Assembly (NCBI GenBank): GCA_001897155.1
Contig: MKSF01000013.1
Span: forward strand, 186,001-250,000
Reading direction: 5' to 3'
Source of the DNA: Bacteroidetes bacterium 47-18
GTDB lineage: Bacteria; Bacteroidota; Bacteroidia; Chitinophagales; Chitinophagaceae
DNA: 64,000 nucleotides
Part shown: positions 36,627-44,651 of the stretch, in pieces
Position numbering within the stretch: position 1 is the first letter of the stretch
Layout: each line of letters opens with the position of its first letter
Made by a program: the position numbers and the translations under genes
Notes under the pieces: model-generated
Database searches by the model: none
Told to the model about the DNA's origin: nothing
The model's input: only the letters and a program-made list of their open reading frames with translations

Positions 36627-37058
36627 ATGAGAACAGGTTGGCCGGGTAAGATGGCCTTGATGCTTATGATCTTCGGGAGCCTGGTAGCCTGTAAGAAGCA
36701 AACCGGGTGTGGTCTGCGGACGGGTCCTGCAGTCGCGACCGGGGTCCATACACCCCAGGACATCACCAGGGGTGAAGCTATCGTGATCACTTTAAGCATA
36801 AAAGTGCCAGACACCGCCTGCGTACAGGGCGCAACCGCACGGATAGCGCACGTAAACCGGGACACTTTCCATATCAGGCCCGAGATCGTGTACAGCGATC
36901 CCGCACAGTCCGAAGACTGTACCTGCAGCAGAGAAAGCACTTTGAAAGGATCCGTAGTGTTCCGAACCGATAAAGCAGGCGCTTTCTATTTTACATACGA
37001 CCGGGAACGTGATATGAGTAACAACAGCGGCGGCACTTTTGTCATCACCGCGCATTGA
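36627..37058 (+). CDS. Putative lipoprotein upstream of the sigma factor
   Basis: A 143-residue protein with a hydrophobic N-terminus and lipobox GSLVAC (Cys at about residue 22). The mature part is a likely beta sandwich with several cysteines (TGCGL, DTACVQG, EDCTCS). No family recognised. It ends 25 bp before the ECF sigma gene on the same strand and could be part of its operon or a target of it. Confidence 0.7.
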   Translation: MRTGWPGKMALMLMIFGSLVACKKQTGCGLRTGPAVATGVHTPQDITRGEAIVITLSIKVPDTACVQGATARIAHVNRDTFHIRPEIVYSDPAQSEDCTCSRESTLKGSVVFRTDKAGAFYFTYDRERDMSNNSGGTFVITAH

Positions 37059-37083
37059 TCATACCAGGAATAAGCATTAACGA

Positions 37084-37671
37084 GTGTCAGCAGCAACGGA
37101 TTTGACAAATATGATAAACGGCTGCATCCGGGGAGATACCCGGATGCAGCAAGCGTTTTACTACCACTTTTACCCTATGCTCATGCGTATCTGTATCCGC
37201 TATGCGCCCAACAGGGAAGACGCGGAACAATGGGTGCAGGACAGCTTCCTGAAGCTGTTCCGGAACCTGGATAAGTATGAAGCCTGGGGATCATTTGAAG
37301 GCTGGATAAAAAGCATTGTGACCCGTGTATGCCTGGATCATATCCGCAGGTCGAATACCACGGCTTTTGAAGTGGAGCAACATACCGTCACCACCGATAA
37401 GATAGAATTGCTGGCCGATGATGTTCCCGTGCGTAACGAGGCCCTGCAGAAGTACAGCGGAGAAGCGGTGCTGCAGCTACTGAAAAAGCTGCCGGAAAAG
37501 CAGCGCGTGGTGCTGAACCTGTACGTGTATGAAGCCTACAGCCATAAAGAGATCGCGGAGATGCTCCGGATCAGTGAGAATTATTCCCACTGGCTGCTGC
37601 ACCAGGCGAAGAAAACGCTGGCAGCGATCATTAATACAAGCCACCCCAAAAGCGTGAGTCATGAACAGTAA
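37084..37671 (+). CDS. ECF-type RNA polymerase sigma factor
   Basis: A 195-residue sigma-70 family factor of the extracytoplasmic-function type. Region 2 lies at about residues 20-85 (FYYHFYPMLMRICIRYAPNREDAEQWVQDSFLKLFRNLDKYE in overlapping parts, with the DxxQ-like DAEQWVQD). Region 4 lies at about residues 125-185 (LPEKQRVVLNLYVYEAYSHKEIAEML). The start is GTG at 37084. It overlaps the next gene by 11 bp, which encodes a membrane protein in the place of an anti-sigma factor. The signal sensed is unknown. Confidence 0.92.
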   Translation: MSAATDLTNMINGCIRGDTRMQQAFYYHFYPMLMRICIRYAPNREDAEQWVQDSFLKLFRNLDKYEAWGSFEGWIKSIVTRVCLDHIRRSNTTAFEVEQHTVTTDKIELLADDVPVRNEALQKYSGEAVLQLLKKLPEKQRVVLNLYVYEAYSHKEIAEMLRISENYSHWLLHQAKKTLAAIINTSHPKSVSHEQ

Positions 37672-38791
37672 AGAATTTGAAAGCTGGCTGCAGCAACAAG
37701 CAGAGGAAGGATCCTATGAGGCCAATGAGAAAGGATGGCAGCAACTGCAGGCAGCCATGCAGCAGGAAAAGCATACATCAAAAAAAGCTGCTTTCCTCCT
37801 GCCCTACAAAATAGCGGCAGCCCTTGTACTGGCAACCGGCATAGCATCCTATATCTATTTTTCCAACCAGGATACGACCGGAGTGCAACCTGCAGCGACA
37901 CAGACGGCACAATCCCGGCAACAACCTGGAGCACCGGCCATACCGGTATCAGACAGCAGCGCTGCTGTCATATCTCCTGCACCTGCATATCCCCAACAAC
38001 CTGCGGGACCGGCCAATATACCTGTCCCTGAAAGGCCCGCTGCCGAGAAGCCGGCTATTGCTGATATTCCGTCCTCCGGTGACAAAAGCAGCCAACCCGA
38101 AACATTCACGGAACAGCAGCAGCCCGTACCCACAGTTGTCCGCAACAGCATATCGTATCTCCCTGTACTCCTTCATACCCGGGTGCGGCCGTATCGGGAA
38201 CTAGCCGTATCCCTGCAGACAGGCATGCAGCAATTGGGAGGCATACAATACCAGCTCGGCATCACACGGCGGGTACAGCTTGCACGGCGCCTCTTTGTGG
38301 ACGGAACAGTGACCGTAGCATCTTCTGCTGTCTCCTATTCCGAACAGCACCAGTTCAGCGGCGTATCAGTATTACCCGGGAATGCCGCATCCGGTCTCGA
38401 TAATGTGAGCACCACCACCACCCGGGTGGAAACAGTTTATCAACAACCGGTCTATTCATTAGGCATCGCGCCTGTATTAGGATTTAACATCAGTAAAAAA
38501 TGGAGCATTTCCGGCGGCAGCTACCTGAACAGGAATATCAATACCACTATTGCCCTGCAAGACCAGGCGGATGATATCTCCAATACGCTGATCAGCGAAA
38601 GTAATGTCCCTGCCAGCTATAAGGCTGCTCCCTGGGATTGGGGCATCCTGGCAGGAACGGAATACCGCGTGCACCGGCGGCTGAAGATACAGGCAGGCTA
38701 CAGGATAGGAATGACAGATTTTCTCATGGTAAATAGGTCTGTACGGAACACAGGTATGAACCTGGGCATTAAATACACTCTGGGGAAATAA
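37661..38791 (+). CDS. Membrane-anchored protein coupled to the ECF sigma factor (probable anti-sigma/effector)
   Basis: A 376-residue protein with a cytosolic N-terminus of about 49 residues, one TM helix (~50-67), and a long Pro/Ala/Gln-rich periplasmic linker (~70-155). A C-terminal domain follows with barrel-like strands ending in TGMNLGIKYTLGK. The topology and the 11-bp overlap with the sigma gene suggest an anti-sigma-like partner, but no zinc-binding anti-sigma motif is present. The barrel-like C-terminus is unusual for a pure regulator, so it may instead link the inner and outer membranes. Confidence 0.8.
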   Translation: MNSKEFESWLQQQAEEGSYEANEKGWQQLQAAMQQEKHTSKKAAFLLPYKIAAALVLATGIASYIYFSNQDTTGVQPAATQTAQSRQQPGAPAIPVSDSSAAVISPAPAYPQQPAGPANIPVPERPAAEKPAIADIPSSGDKSSQPETFTEQQQPVPTVVRNSISYLPVLLHTRVRPYRELAVSLQTGMQQLGGIQYQLGITRRVQLARRLFVDGTVTVASSAVSYSEQHQFSGVSVLPGNAASGLDNVSTTTTRVETVYQQPVYSLGIAPVLGFNISKKWSISGGSYLNRNINTTIALQDQADDISNTLISESNVPASYKAAPWDWGILAGTEYRVHRRLKIQAGYRIGMTDFLMVNRSVRNTGMNLGIKYTLGK

Positions 38792-38846
38792 TAAACCCGA
38801 AGAACTCCTGTAAGTCTATATATTAAGGCCAGGATAAAGGCGTCTG

Positions 38847-39425
38847 TCAGGGAGCATCTTTTGAACGGAGATCATCTTTCAGCACCGCTTTCCCTTTCTC
38901 AAAGCCCAGCAGCAGCCTGTCCGTATGTACGCCGTGCCTTCGCAGCATTTTCCTTGCAGCCAGGTATGCAGGCGCATCCAGGCGGATATAGATAAAATCC
39001 ATGTCTTCCTCCTGCAGTACGCTGAATACCGTTAACTTCCCAGCAATACGGCTGCTGCCGGCCGCATCCCCGGGAAGTGGCGGCGTATAGACGGGCCTGT
39101 CAGACTCCATGTATTTAAGATCCCGGACCTTCCTGTCCGAACTAAGCACAACCCGCAGGTAATAGTAAAGATGCGCGCCGCCGGTTCCTATAAAATATAT
39201 TTCATCGGGTATCCCGTCCCTGTCAAGGTCCCAGTTCCCGGAATAGTTATGCATGACCCGGTCATTGTCATAGCTGTAATGCAACGTAATACCCGCGGCG
39301 GCATAATGCGCTTCAAAAGAATTGGAAGGCGTATCATCCTGCTGCGCCTGTGCGGTCGTTATCGAAAGACAGGCCGGGAATACCGCCGCAAATGTCCTCA
39401 TTACAAATTGTGATCTTAATACCAT
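38847..39425 (-). CDS. Putative secreted protein
   Basis: A 192-residue protein with a signal peptide; either the ATG at 39425 or the one at 39401 (MRTFAAVFPACLSITTAQAQ) could start it. The mature part contains WDLDRDGIPDEIYFIGTGG, a calcium-binding-like Asp-rich loop of the kind seen in secreted FG-GAP or thrombospondin-type repeats. It starts 4 bp after the stop of the serine hydrolase gene and is probably co-transcribed with it. No family name can be given. Confidence 0.75.
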   Translation of the reverse strand: MVLRSQFVMRTFAAVFPACLSITTAQAQQDDTPSNSFEAHYAAAGITLHYSYDNDRVMHNYSGNWDLDRDGIPDEIYFIGTGGAHLYYYLRVVLSSDRKVRDLKYMESDRPVYTPPLPGDAAGSSRIAGKLTVFSVLQEEDMDFIYIRLDAPAYLAARKMLRRHGVHTDRLLLGFEKGKAVLKDDLRSKDAP

Positions 39426-39428
39426 ACC

Positions 39429-40907
39429 CTACTGCATTTCTATATCCACGATCTTTCTTCCATAAGCGCCAAGATAATGGACCAGTATCTTTTCGTATAC
39501 TTTGTACCCGTCATCCACGTTTGTAAAGATGACAATGCCCTGCCCGGTGCGGGGAAGTATAAAGCATATCGCCTGGCAGCCTTCATCTGCGCCACCATGA
39601 GATAAAGCGTATTCCCCGTTCCCCAGATCATATATCTCCATACCCAGGCCAAAGTATTTGCCTTTGCTGCTGGCTACCTGTGGCCGTATCATTTCCGAGA
39701 ATACCTTGTCTGATATACCCTGCCGGTGCAGGATGCTCACCAGGAAGCTGCCGTAGTCCGGTATGGTAGTAAAAAGATCATCCGCAGCATTGGCAGTTGT
39801 GTTCCTGACAGTTTTATAGGGTATGCCTTCGGGGCTATACCCCTGCGCTAAACGTTGCGTATCTGCTGTTCCGCTCCAGCAATAGCGTGTATCGGTCATC
39901 TTCAAAGGCCCAAAGAGGTATTCGGCAGCCAACAGATCCAGCGTTTTACGGAATTTCTTTTCCAGGGCCTTACGGAGGTATTCAAAGCCTTCCCCGGAGT
40001 AACCATAGCCGGTACCCGGTGTAAAGCCGAATTGCAGCTTTCCATCGCTGTTTTCCCGGCGCCAGTTCCTGAAACCCGTCTGATGCGACAGTACATGCCT
40101 TGTTGTGAGCAACCTGTGCCGGGAATCCTGCGCCACCTCCGGATCAGTCCAGTATTTGTACAGGGGCTCATCCGGATCCCATTTGCCCGCGCTCACCAGC
40201 CTGAGCGTGACAAGAGCGGTTACCGGCTTGGTCAGCGATGCCACATTGAAGATCGTATTATAAGGCGCCGGCACACCGGGCCTTAATTCCCCAAATACCT
40301 TTACCTGCTGTAAGGCACCGTTGTGAATAACACCGATGCCGAGGACGGGCACCCGGATCTCTTTTAGCCAGGATGCCACAGCGCTGTCATTGTCAAAAAA
40401 GGCGGAACGGTAGTTAGCGACATCCGTTTCCCGGTGGTCAAAGCTCAGGCTCCGGGAAAGCTTCCACGTACCGTTCTCCAGCAGCCAGAGATGGGTAAAG
40501 CGGGCTGAGCCGGCATACGTTTCCTTACCGTTCTGCAATGTTTCATAGAAGCGATGGCTGCCGCTCTGAACAGCTCCGTATATCACCTGGTCCTTATACA
40601 AAGGATAGATCTGCGTACTCTCCCTCACCAGCTCCCGCCTTGAACGATACGTAGCGGGTGATCCGCAGAGACCAGCTCTCAGGGCTTTGATAAAGCCTGC
40701 CTTAGCGGAGATACCGTCCTTATCATGATAAAATTCAAAGCTGTCTGACAGCATATGCTCAAAGCGGGCTATATCACAGGTATTAAAGCCTGCACCGAAC
40801 AGCAGGCTATCCTGCAGCAGGATAGTTGTATAGAGGTCTGCAGGAGCTTGTGAAAAAGCGCGAAAGCACTGCAGGAGCAAAGCAGCAAGAAAGAGATATT
40901 GTTTCAT
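39429..40907 (-). CDS. Exported serine hydrolase (beta-lactamase-like) with N-terminal DUF4440-type domain
   Basis: A 492-residue protein: signal peptide (~1-19), an NTF2-like DUF4440 domain (~25-160, FEHMLSDSFEFYHDKDG), and a class C beta-lactamase/penicillin-binding fold (~185-480). The catalytic Ser224 and Lys227 form SLTK (in NVASLTKPVTAL), the Tyr motif is YGYSG, and the third motif is LSHGGADEG. Proteins of this kind are esterases, peptidases or D-amino-acid hydrolases rather than true beta-lactamases; the substrate is unknown. A paired gene follows 4 bp downstream. Confidence 0.9.
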   Translation of the reverse strand: MKQYLFLAALLLQCFRAFSQAPADLYTTILLQDSLLFGAGFNTCDIARFEHMLSDSFEFYHDKDGISAKAGFIKALRAGLCGSPATYRSRRELVRESTQIYPLYKDQVIYGAVQSGSHRFYETLQNGKETYAGSARFTHLWLLENGTWKLSRSLSFDHRETDVANYRSAFFDNDSAVASWLKEIRVPVLGIGVIHNGALQQVKVFGELRPGVPAPYNTIFNVASLTKPVTALVTLRLVSAGKWDPDEPLYKYWTDPEVAQDSRHRLLTTRHVLSHQTGFRNWRRENSDGKLQFGFTPGTGYGYSGEGFEYLRKALEKKFRKTLDLLAAEYLFGPLKMTDTRYCWSGTADTQRLAQGYSPEGIPYKTVRNTTANAADDLFTTIPDYGSFLVSILHRQGISDKVFSEMIRPQVASSKGKYFGLGMEIYDLGNGEYALSHGGADEGCQAICFILPRTGQGIVIFTNVDDGYKVYEKILVHYLGAYGRKIVDIEMQ

Positions 40908-41017
40908 CAGGGATCGGCAAGATTTTGTGGATGTGAACGGTCTGCTGCTCTTACCCGGGCAAGTATCATCACCCGGTAAGCGGCATCAAGGTCTATATTT
41001 CAGCTAAATTAATTAAA

Positions 41018-41040
41018 AAAAGCGGCTCCCGGCCGCTTTT
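41018..41040 (-). terminator. Terminator after the 41114 gene
   Basis: Arms AAAAGCGGC (41018-41026) and GCCGCTTTT (41032-41040). On the minus strand the stem runs into TTTTTTTAATT. Confidence 0.85.
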
Positions 41041-41113
41041 AAATATACTGCTCCGTTTCCTTGATATACGGATATACTTAGTTTTATCAAAAGCCTGCCT
41101 GGTCAGGTAATGC

Positions 41114-42037
41114 CTATTTACGCCTGAACGTCAGGGCTATTTTCCTGAAGATATCCACGTAAGCACCAATATCTTCCTTTGTCATACCTACCAGCATATA
41201 ATAACCTCCCGCGTCATCAAACAGCATGGTCAGGCTGATCATTTCTTTTGTACCGCCTTCCGTTTCGCTTTCAGCTATAACCTCATACCCGTCCAGGCCA
41301 TCAATGCTTAAAGCCCGCGTTTCTTTGACAGCAGCCGCCGCTGCGCCCGGTAGTTTCCTAAGGCGCTCTGTCGTATATTGCTTCCTGTCTCCTACCGGCA
41401 CTGCTGCCAGGGAATTGCCTACCAATAACGCAGGCTTATCCGTTGGTACCCGGCCATCCGTGGAGTACATCAGCATACCGCCAGCATATTTTGCCAGTTT
41501 GAAACCGGTGCCGGTTACATCCACAATAAAGGGAACCGCATCCAGCGGATTGTCATCCTGGTCTGCGTGAAATGCCACAGACAGCATAGCAGTTCTTACA
41601 GGCTCGCTGAGGTTAGCGGCCTTTTCCGGGAACATACCGGTCACCAGGCAGGTACCATCTTCATATCCGAACATCAGGATATATTTTTTATACTTTGTAC
41701 CATTGGCAGCCTGTGTTACAGTCAATAAAACACCTTCCGACTGTCCTATTTCGACCTGCTCCTTACTGACCAGCGCCATGCCCTGTGACCTTAATCCTTC
41801 TTCTGTAAAAGCATCAGCAGTAGCCGCATACGGCGCAGGAAGACCATTCACCATAATAACGGCACCCGTCCGCTCTTCCTGGAAACCGGTGAAGGCGGTA
41901 GCCTGGGCAAACCCCGAAGGAGGTATCATTGTAAATTTAGTACCCGGCAGTTGCACCGGGGTTCCGGGCTGCGCCCAGAGCTGCTGAAGAAAGCATACGA
42001 GCAGGAAAGCAAATACCCATCTTTTAATCATAGCCAT
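41114..42037 (-). CDS. Secreted protein of unknown function
   Basis: A 307-residue protein with a signal peptide (MIKRWVFAFLLVCFLQQLWA after an optional MA). The mature protein looks like two related halves. Each begins with a KFTMIPPSGF-type or GFKLAKYAGG-type strand and ends LSVAFHAD or IALTFRRK, a plan resembling the DcrB/PsbP-like fold. That likeness is only a visual impression. No catalytic motif is visible. It is monocistronic, with its own terminator downstream. Confidence 0.78.
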   Translation of the reverse strand: MAMIKRWVFAFLLVCFLQQLWAQPGTPVQLPGTKFTMIPPSGFAQATAFTGFQEERTGAVIMVNGLPAPYAATADAFTEEGLRSQGMALVSKEQVEIGQSEGVLLTVTQAANGTKYKKYILMFGYEDGTCLVTGMFPEKAANLSEPVRTAMLSVAFHADQDDNPLDAVPFIVDVTGTGFKLAKYAGGMLMYSTDGRVPTDKPALLVGNSLAAVPVGDRKQYTTERLRKLPGAAAAAVKETRALSIDGLDGYEVIAESETEGGTKEMISLTMLFDDAGGYYMLVGMTKEDIGAYVDIFRKIALTFRRK

Positions 42038-42144
42038 TTTTATTATATAGTTAAACCAATAATGCTGCCGGTGTCATACTCAATCCGGCGGCGGCGAAGA
42101 TACAAAAGAGAATGATTATACAGAACCTGCAATGAGCTGCATTC

Positions 42145-42522
42145 TTAATTTCCGGGAACTTTCCTGTCTGCCGGTCTGAAATACCATGAAACAACGGTCA
42201 GCATCAATAATAATACGGGACCGAAATATTCCGCCATACCGTCGCCCGCCACCGCGTGGGAGACCAGCGCGCCGGACATCGTGAAGAAGAAGCCGGCATA
42301 GGCCCATTCTTTCAGCAAAGGGAATTTCGGTACCAGGACCGCTATGACGCCCAGCATCTTCCAGGTACCGATAAGCGGCAGTACATATCCCGGGTAGCCC
42401 AGCCGGGCCATAGCATCCTGCTCTTCCTGCATTCCCGTAAGCTGGATAATACCCGTGGAAAGCATCCCTAAGGCCAGCCAGGCTGTAGCGATCCAGTAAA
42501 TGATCTTATAACTTTTTTTCAT
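42145..42522 (-). CDS. DoxX-family membrane protein
   Basis: A 125-residue protein with four TM helices (about residues 8-28, 47-63, 72-90 and 98-115) and the DoxX-like features LSTGIIQLTG, YPGYVLPLIGTWKMLGV and FFTMSGALVSHAVAGD. The role of such proteins is mostly unclear; some act in redox or detoxification complexes. It lies downstream of the ArsR and SRPBCC genes on the same strand, a frequent trio, though 173 bp separates it from the SRPBCC gene. Confidence 0.86.
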   Translation of the reverse strand: MKKSYKIIYWIATAWLALGMLSTGIIQLTGMQEEQDAMARLGYPGYVLPLIGTWKMLGVIAVLVPKFPLLKEWAYAGFFFTMSGALVSHAVAGDGMAEYFGPVLLLMLTVVSWYFRPADRKVPGN

Positions 42523-42695
42523 GTCATATTATTTAGTGACTCTGCTTGCAGGCAACAACCTTTAATTACGGATACGCTTCGCTGAGCAGTGTCCTCTCTG
42601 CCGGCCAAAGACCTCTTTTACGATAGGGGAACTGAGGGTGGTGGTCATTTGTAACTTATAATGGCTTTTGTTGCCTATATATAGATAGTCAGTTA

Positions 42696-43160
42696 TTATT
42701 TTAAGGAATCCGCGATCTGCTGTAAACGGTCATGCGCCATATTGATGCCATGAGCAAACGGCATCTTCAACAGCTGGTCCCTGAAGGCTACCGATCGCAT
42801 AATGATGTGCATGGTCAGCTTGCTGGTGCTGTCCGTGAGCTTTTCAAATTCCAGGAATTCCAGTTGTACGGGAAAGTCCGTATTTTCCATCTTAAAGGTC
42901 CTGGTGATCTTTTCACCCGGCACAAATTCCAGGATGACGCCATTAGCGCTGAATACCACATTGCCCTCGTAAGAGGTCTCAAACCGCCAGCTACCATGTT
43001 CCCTGTTTTCCAGTTGCAGCACTTTGGTGCCCATCCACTGTTCCACGATCTCCGGGTCTTCATAGGCTTTAAAAAGGAGCGCTACCGGCAGATCGAACGT
43101 CCTGGTGATGATAAGCTCCTGCTTACCCGGATCGGCATGTACCGTTGTTTTCTTTTCCAT
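42696..43160 (-). CDS. SRPBCC (AHSA1-like) domain protein
   Basis: A 154-residue single START/Bet v1-like domain of the AHSA1 type: ITRTFDLPVALLFKAYEDPEIVEQWMG at the start, GSWRFETSYEGNVVFSANGVI, and a long C-terminal helix. These small proteins probably bind hydrophobic ligands. The ATG overlaps the stop of the ArsR gene by one base (TAATG), so the two are translated together, which is the usual arrangement of this regulator and protein pair. Confidence 0.92.
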   Translation of the reverse strand: MEKKTTVHADPGKQELIITRTFDLPVALLFKAYEDPEIVEQWMGTKVLQLENREHGSWRFETSYEGNVVFSANGVILEFVPGEKITRTFKMENTDFPVQLEFLEFEKLTDSTSKLTMHIIMRSVAFRDQLLKMPFAHGINMAHDRLQQIADSLK

Positions 43161-43483
43161 TATCGGTTGTTTTTATATTTTTTCATGACCGCCTCCAGCT
43201 TATTGAACCGGTCTTCCCATGACTGGCGGAAGGGCTCAATAAAGTCGGCTATATCCTTCATTTTAGCAGGGTTGAGATGATAGTAGATCTCCCGCCCGCT
43301 CTGCTCCTGTGTCAGCAGCTCACATTCCGTCAATATCTGCAGGTGCCTGGATACCGTAGGGCGTGCCGTGTTGAAGTTGGAAGCGATAGTACCTGCCGTC
43401 ATAGCCTGTGTGGCGATGAGCAGGAGGATGGCGCGCCGCGTAGGGTCCGCAATCGCCTGGAATACATCCCGTCTCAGATTCAT
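43160..43483 (-). CDS. ArsR-family transcriptional regulator
   Basis: A 107-residue winged-helix repressor: [18 protein letters not shown] at the N-terminus, recognition helix [14 protein letters not shown], and wing [14 protein letters not shown]. No metal-binding cysteine pair (CVC) is present, so it belongs to the non-metal branch that accompanies SRPBCC proteins. Two similar palindromes sit immediately upstream of its ATG and probably bind it. Confidence 0.93.
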   Translation of the reverse strand: MNLRRDVFQAIADPTRRAILLLIATQAMTAGTIASNFNTARPTVSRHLQILTECELLTQEQSGREIYYHLNPAKMKDIADFIEPFRQSWEDRFNKLEAVMKKYKNNR

Positions 43484-43485
43484 TA

Positions 43486-43528
43486 TGTAGCTATTTGGCT
43501 ACAAATATATACGTAGTCATTTAACTAC
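43486..43528. promoter_or_regulatory. Double palindromic operator upstream of the ArsR gene
   Basis: Two related inverted repeats lie next to the start codon: TGTAGCTATTTGGCTACA (43486-43503) and GTAGTCATTTAACTAC (43513-43528), centres 26 bp apart. Both have the form GTAGy-N6-rCTAC. Their position over the expected promoter and start suggests autorepression by the ArsR protein. Confidence 0.65.
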
Positions 43529-43530
43529 AC

Positions 43531-44028
43531 AAATTTTTCAGCGTATTTTTTTAATATCGTTATCACAAAGCTGTGTTGATCCTCAGACCGGCTAAACATT
43601 GGCGTTGCATATTGGCTCCATGCATCCCTACATTGCAGTATACAACAATGACAGTATCTTAACCGGCAATCCTGTCGCCACCCTTATTCTGACCATAATC
43701 CGGCGTAAGCTATATTAATTAATACCGTCACGCTCCTGTTCATAAGCAGGTGTCGTACGTTATCCCACACTAATTACAAAATAATATAACGGCTTTTACA
43801 GGATCATCCTGCAGCGACACCGGAGCGGCGGCAGCAGGCCACTATTTATATTTGTTAAAAATACCTGAACGGCGTAACCATTCATCCGCGCTACCGGCCT
43901 ACTATTATCCTGCTGCAGCGGAGACGGCACCTCGTATATTTTAAATAAATAGTAACAATTCAGGCGCCGTTCACGCTTTTACTGTAACGCTAAGGTCAGT
44001 AATTTTAAGGCAACCAAAATCTCATACT
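43531..44028. other. Gene-free region between divergent genes
   Basis: About 500 bp with no credible frame. In the right half, ACTATTTAT (43841-43849) and ATAAATAGT (43945-43953) are complementary, as are GAACGGCG (43867-43874) and CGCCGTTC (43965-43972). Because the arms interleave, they could form a pseudoknot-like or alternative fold but not one nested hairpin. No promoter of the TTTG/TAnnTTTG type was found for the PfpI gene. Confidence 0.4.
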
Positions 44029-44568
44029 ATGGAAAAGAAAACAATAGCCATATTAGCCACTCATGGCTTTGAGGAAAGCGAACTGAAGTCCCCTAAAGAG
44101 CACCTGGAACAGCAGGGCTGGGAAGCGCATATTGTCAGCCCGGAATCCGGCAGCATACGGTCCTGGACAAAATCCGACTGGGGAGCATCTTATACGGTGG
44201 ATAAAACGCTCGGGGAAGCCAAAGCCTCGGATTATGACGCGCTGGTGCTGCCGGGCGGTGTGCTGAACCCGGATAAGCTACGGACCAATGACGACGCGAT
44301 CAGGTTCGTACAGGATTTTTTTGACCACCGCAAGCCGGTCGCCGCCATCTGCCACGGTCCGCAGGTGCTGATCAACGCCGGCCAGGTCAAAGGCCGGAAG
44401 ATGACCTCCGTGTCCAATGTCAGCAAAGACCTGATCAATGCCGGTGCGGAATGGGTGGATGAGGAGGTAGTAGTGGACAACGGCCTTGTCACCAGCAGGA
44501 CCCCGGATGACCTCCCTGCCTTTAATGCCAAGCTGGTGGAAGAGGTAAAGGAAGGACAGCATGTATAA
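44029..44568 (+). CDS. DJ-1/PfpI-family protein (YhbO-like)
   Basis: A 179-residue class I glutamine amidotransferase-like protein. The nucleophile C108 and H109 are in AAICHGPQVLINA, with E16 or E18 in GFEESEL as the acidic partner. The family includes stress-response chaperones and deglycase-like enzymes that act on glyoxal adducts; the exact activity is debated. The sequence GRKMTSVSNVSKDLINAGAEWVDEEVVVD is typical of the YhbO/PfpI group. It ends at a perfect palindromic terminator. Confidence 0.93.
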   Translation: MEKKTIAILATHGFEESELKSPKEHLEQQGWEAHIVSPESGSIRSWTKSDWGASYTVDKTLGEAKASDYDALVLPGGVLNPDKLRTNDDAIRFVQDFFDHRKPVAAICHGPQVLINAGQVKGRKMTSVSNVSKDLINAGAEWVDEEVVVDNGLVTSRTPDDLPAFNAKLVEEVKEGQHV

Positions 44569-44586
44569 CAATTAAGACATCCAATA

Positions 44587-44626
44587 AATAATACAGGCTG
44601 CCCGGATCCGGGCAGCCTGTATTATT
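44587..44626. terminator. Perfect 40-bp palindrome, bidirectional terminator
   Basis: Two uninterrupted 20-bp arms (44587-44606 and 44607-44626), with a CGGATCCG centre and AATAAT / ATTATT ends. It separates the convergent PfpI and S46 peptidase genes. Confidence 0.78.
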
Positions 44627-44651
44627 ATCAATAGCGCATAAAAGGATGATC

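Noticed and set aside
37084-38791. The sigma factor locus as a FecIR/SusCD-type transport operon
   Set aside because: No TonB-dependent receptor or SusD-like gene is adjacent, and the membrane partner lacks the FecR domain.
44587-44626. The perfect 40-bp palindrome as a possible attachment site or transposon end
   Set aside because: It lies exactly between two convergent stops, has no duplicated flanks, and the same GCTGCCCGG-type stem recurs in other terminators of the window (27562, 49167).
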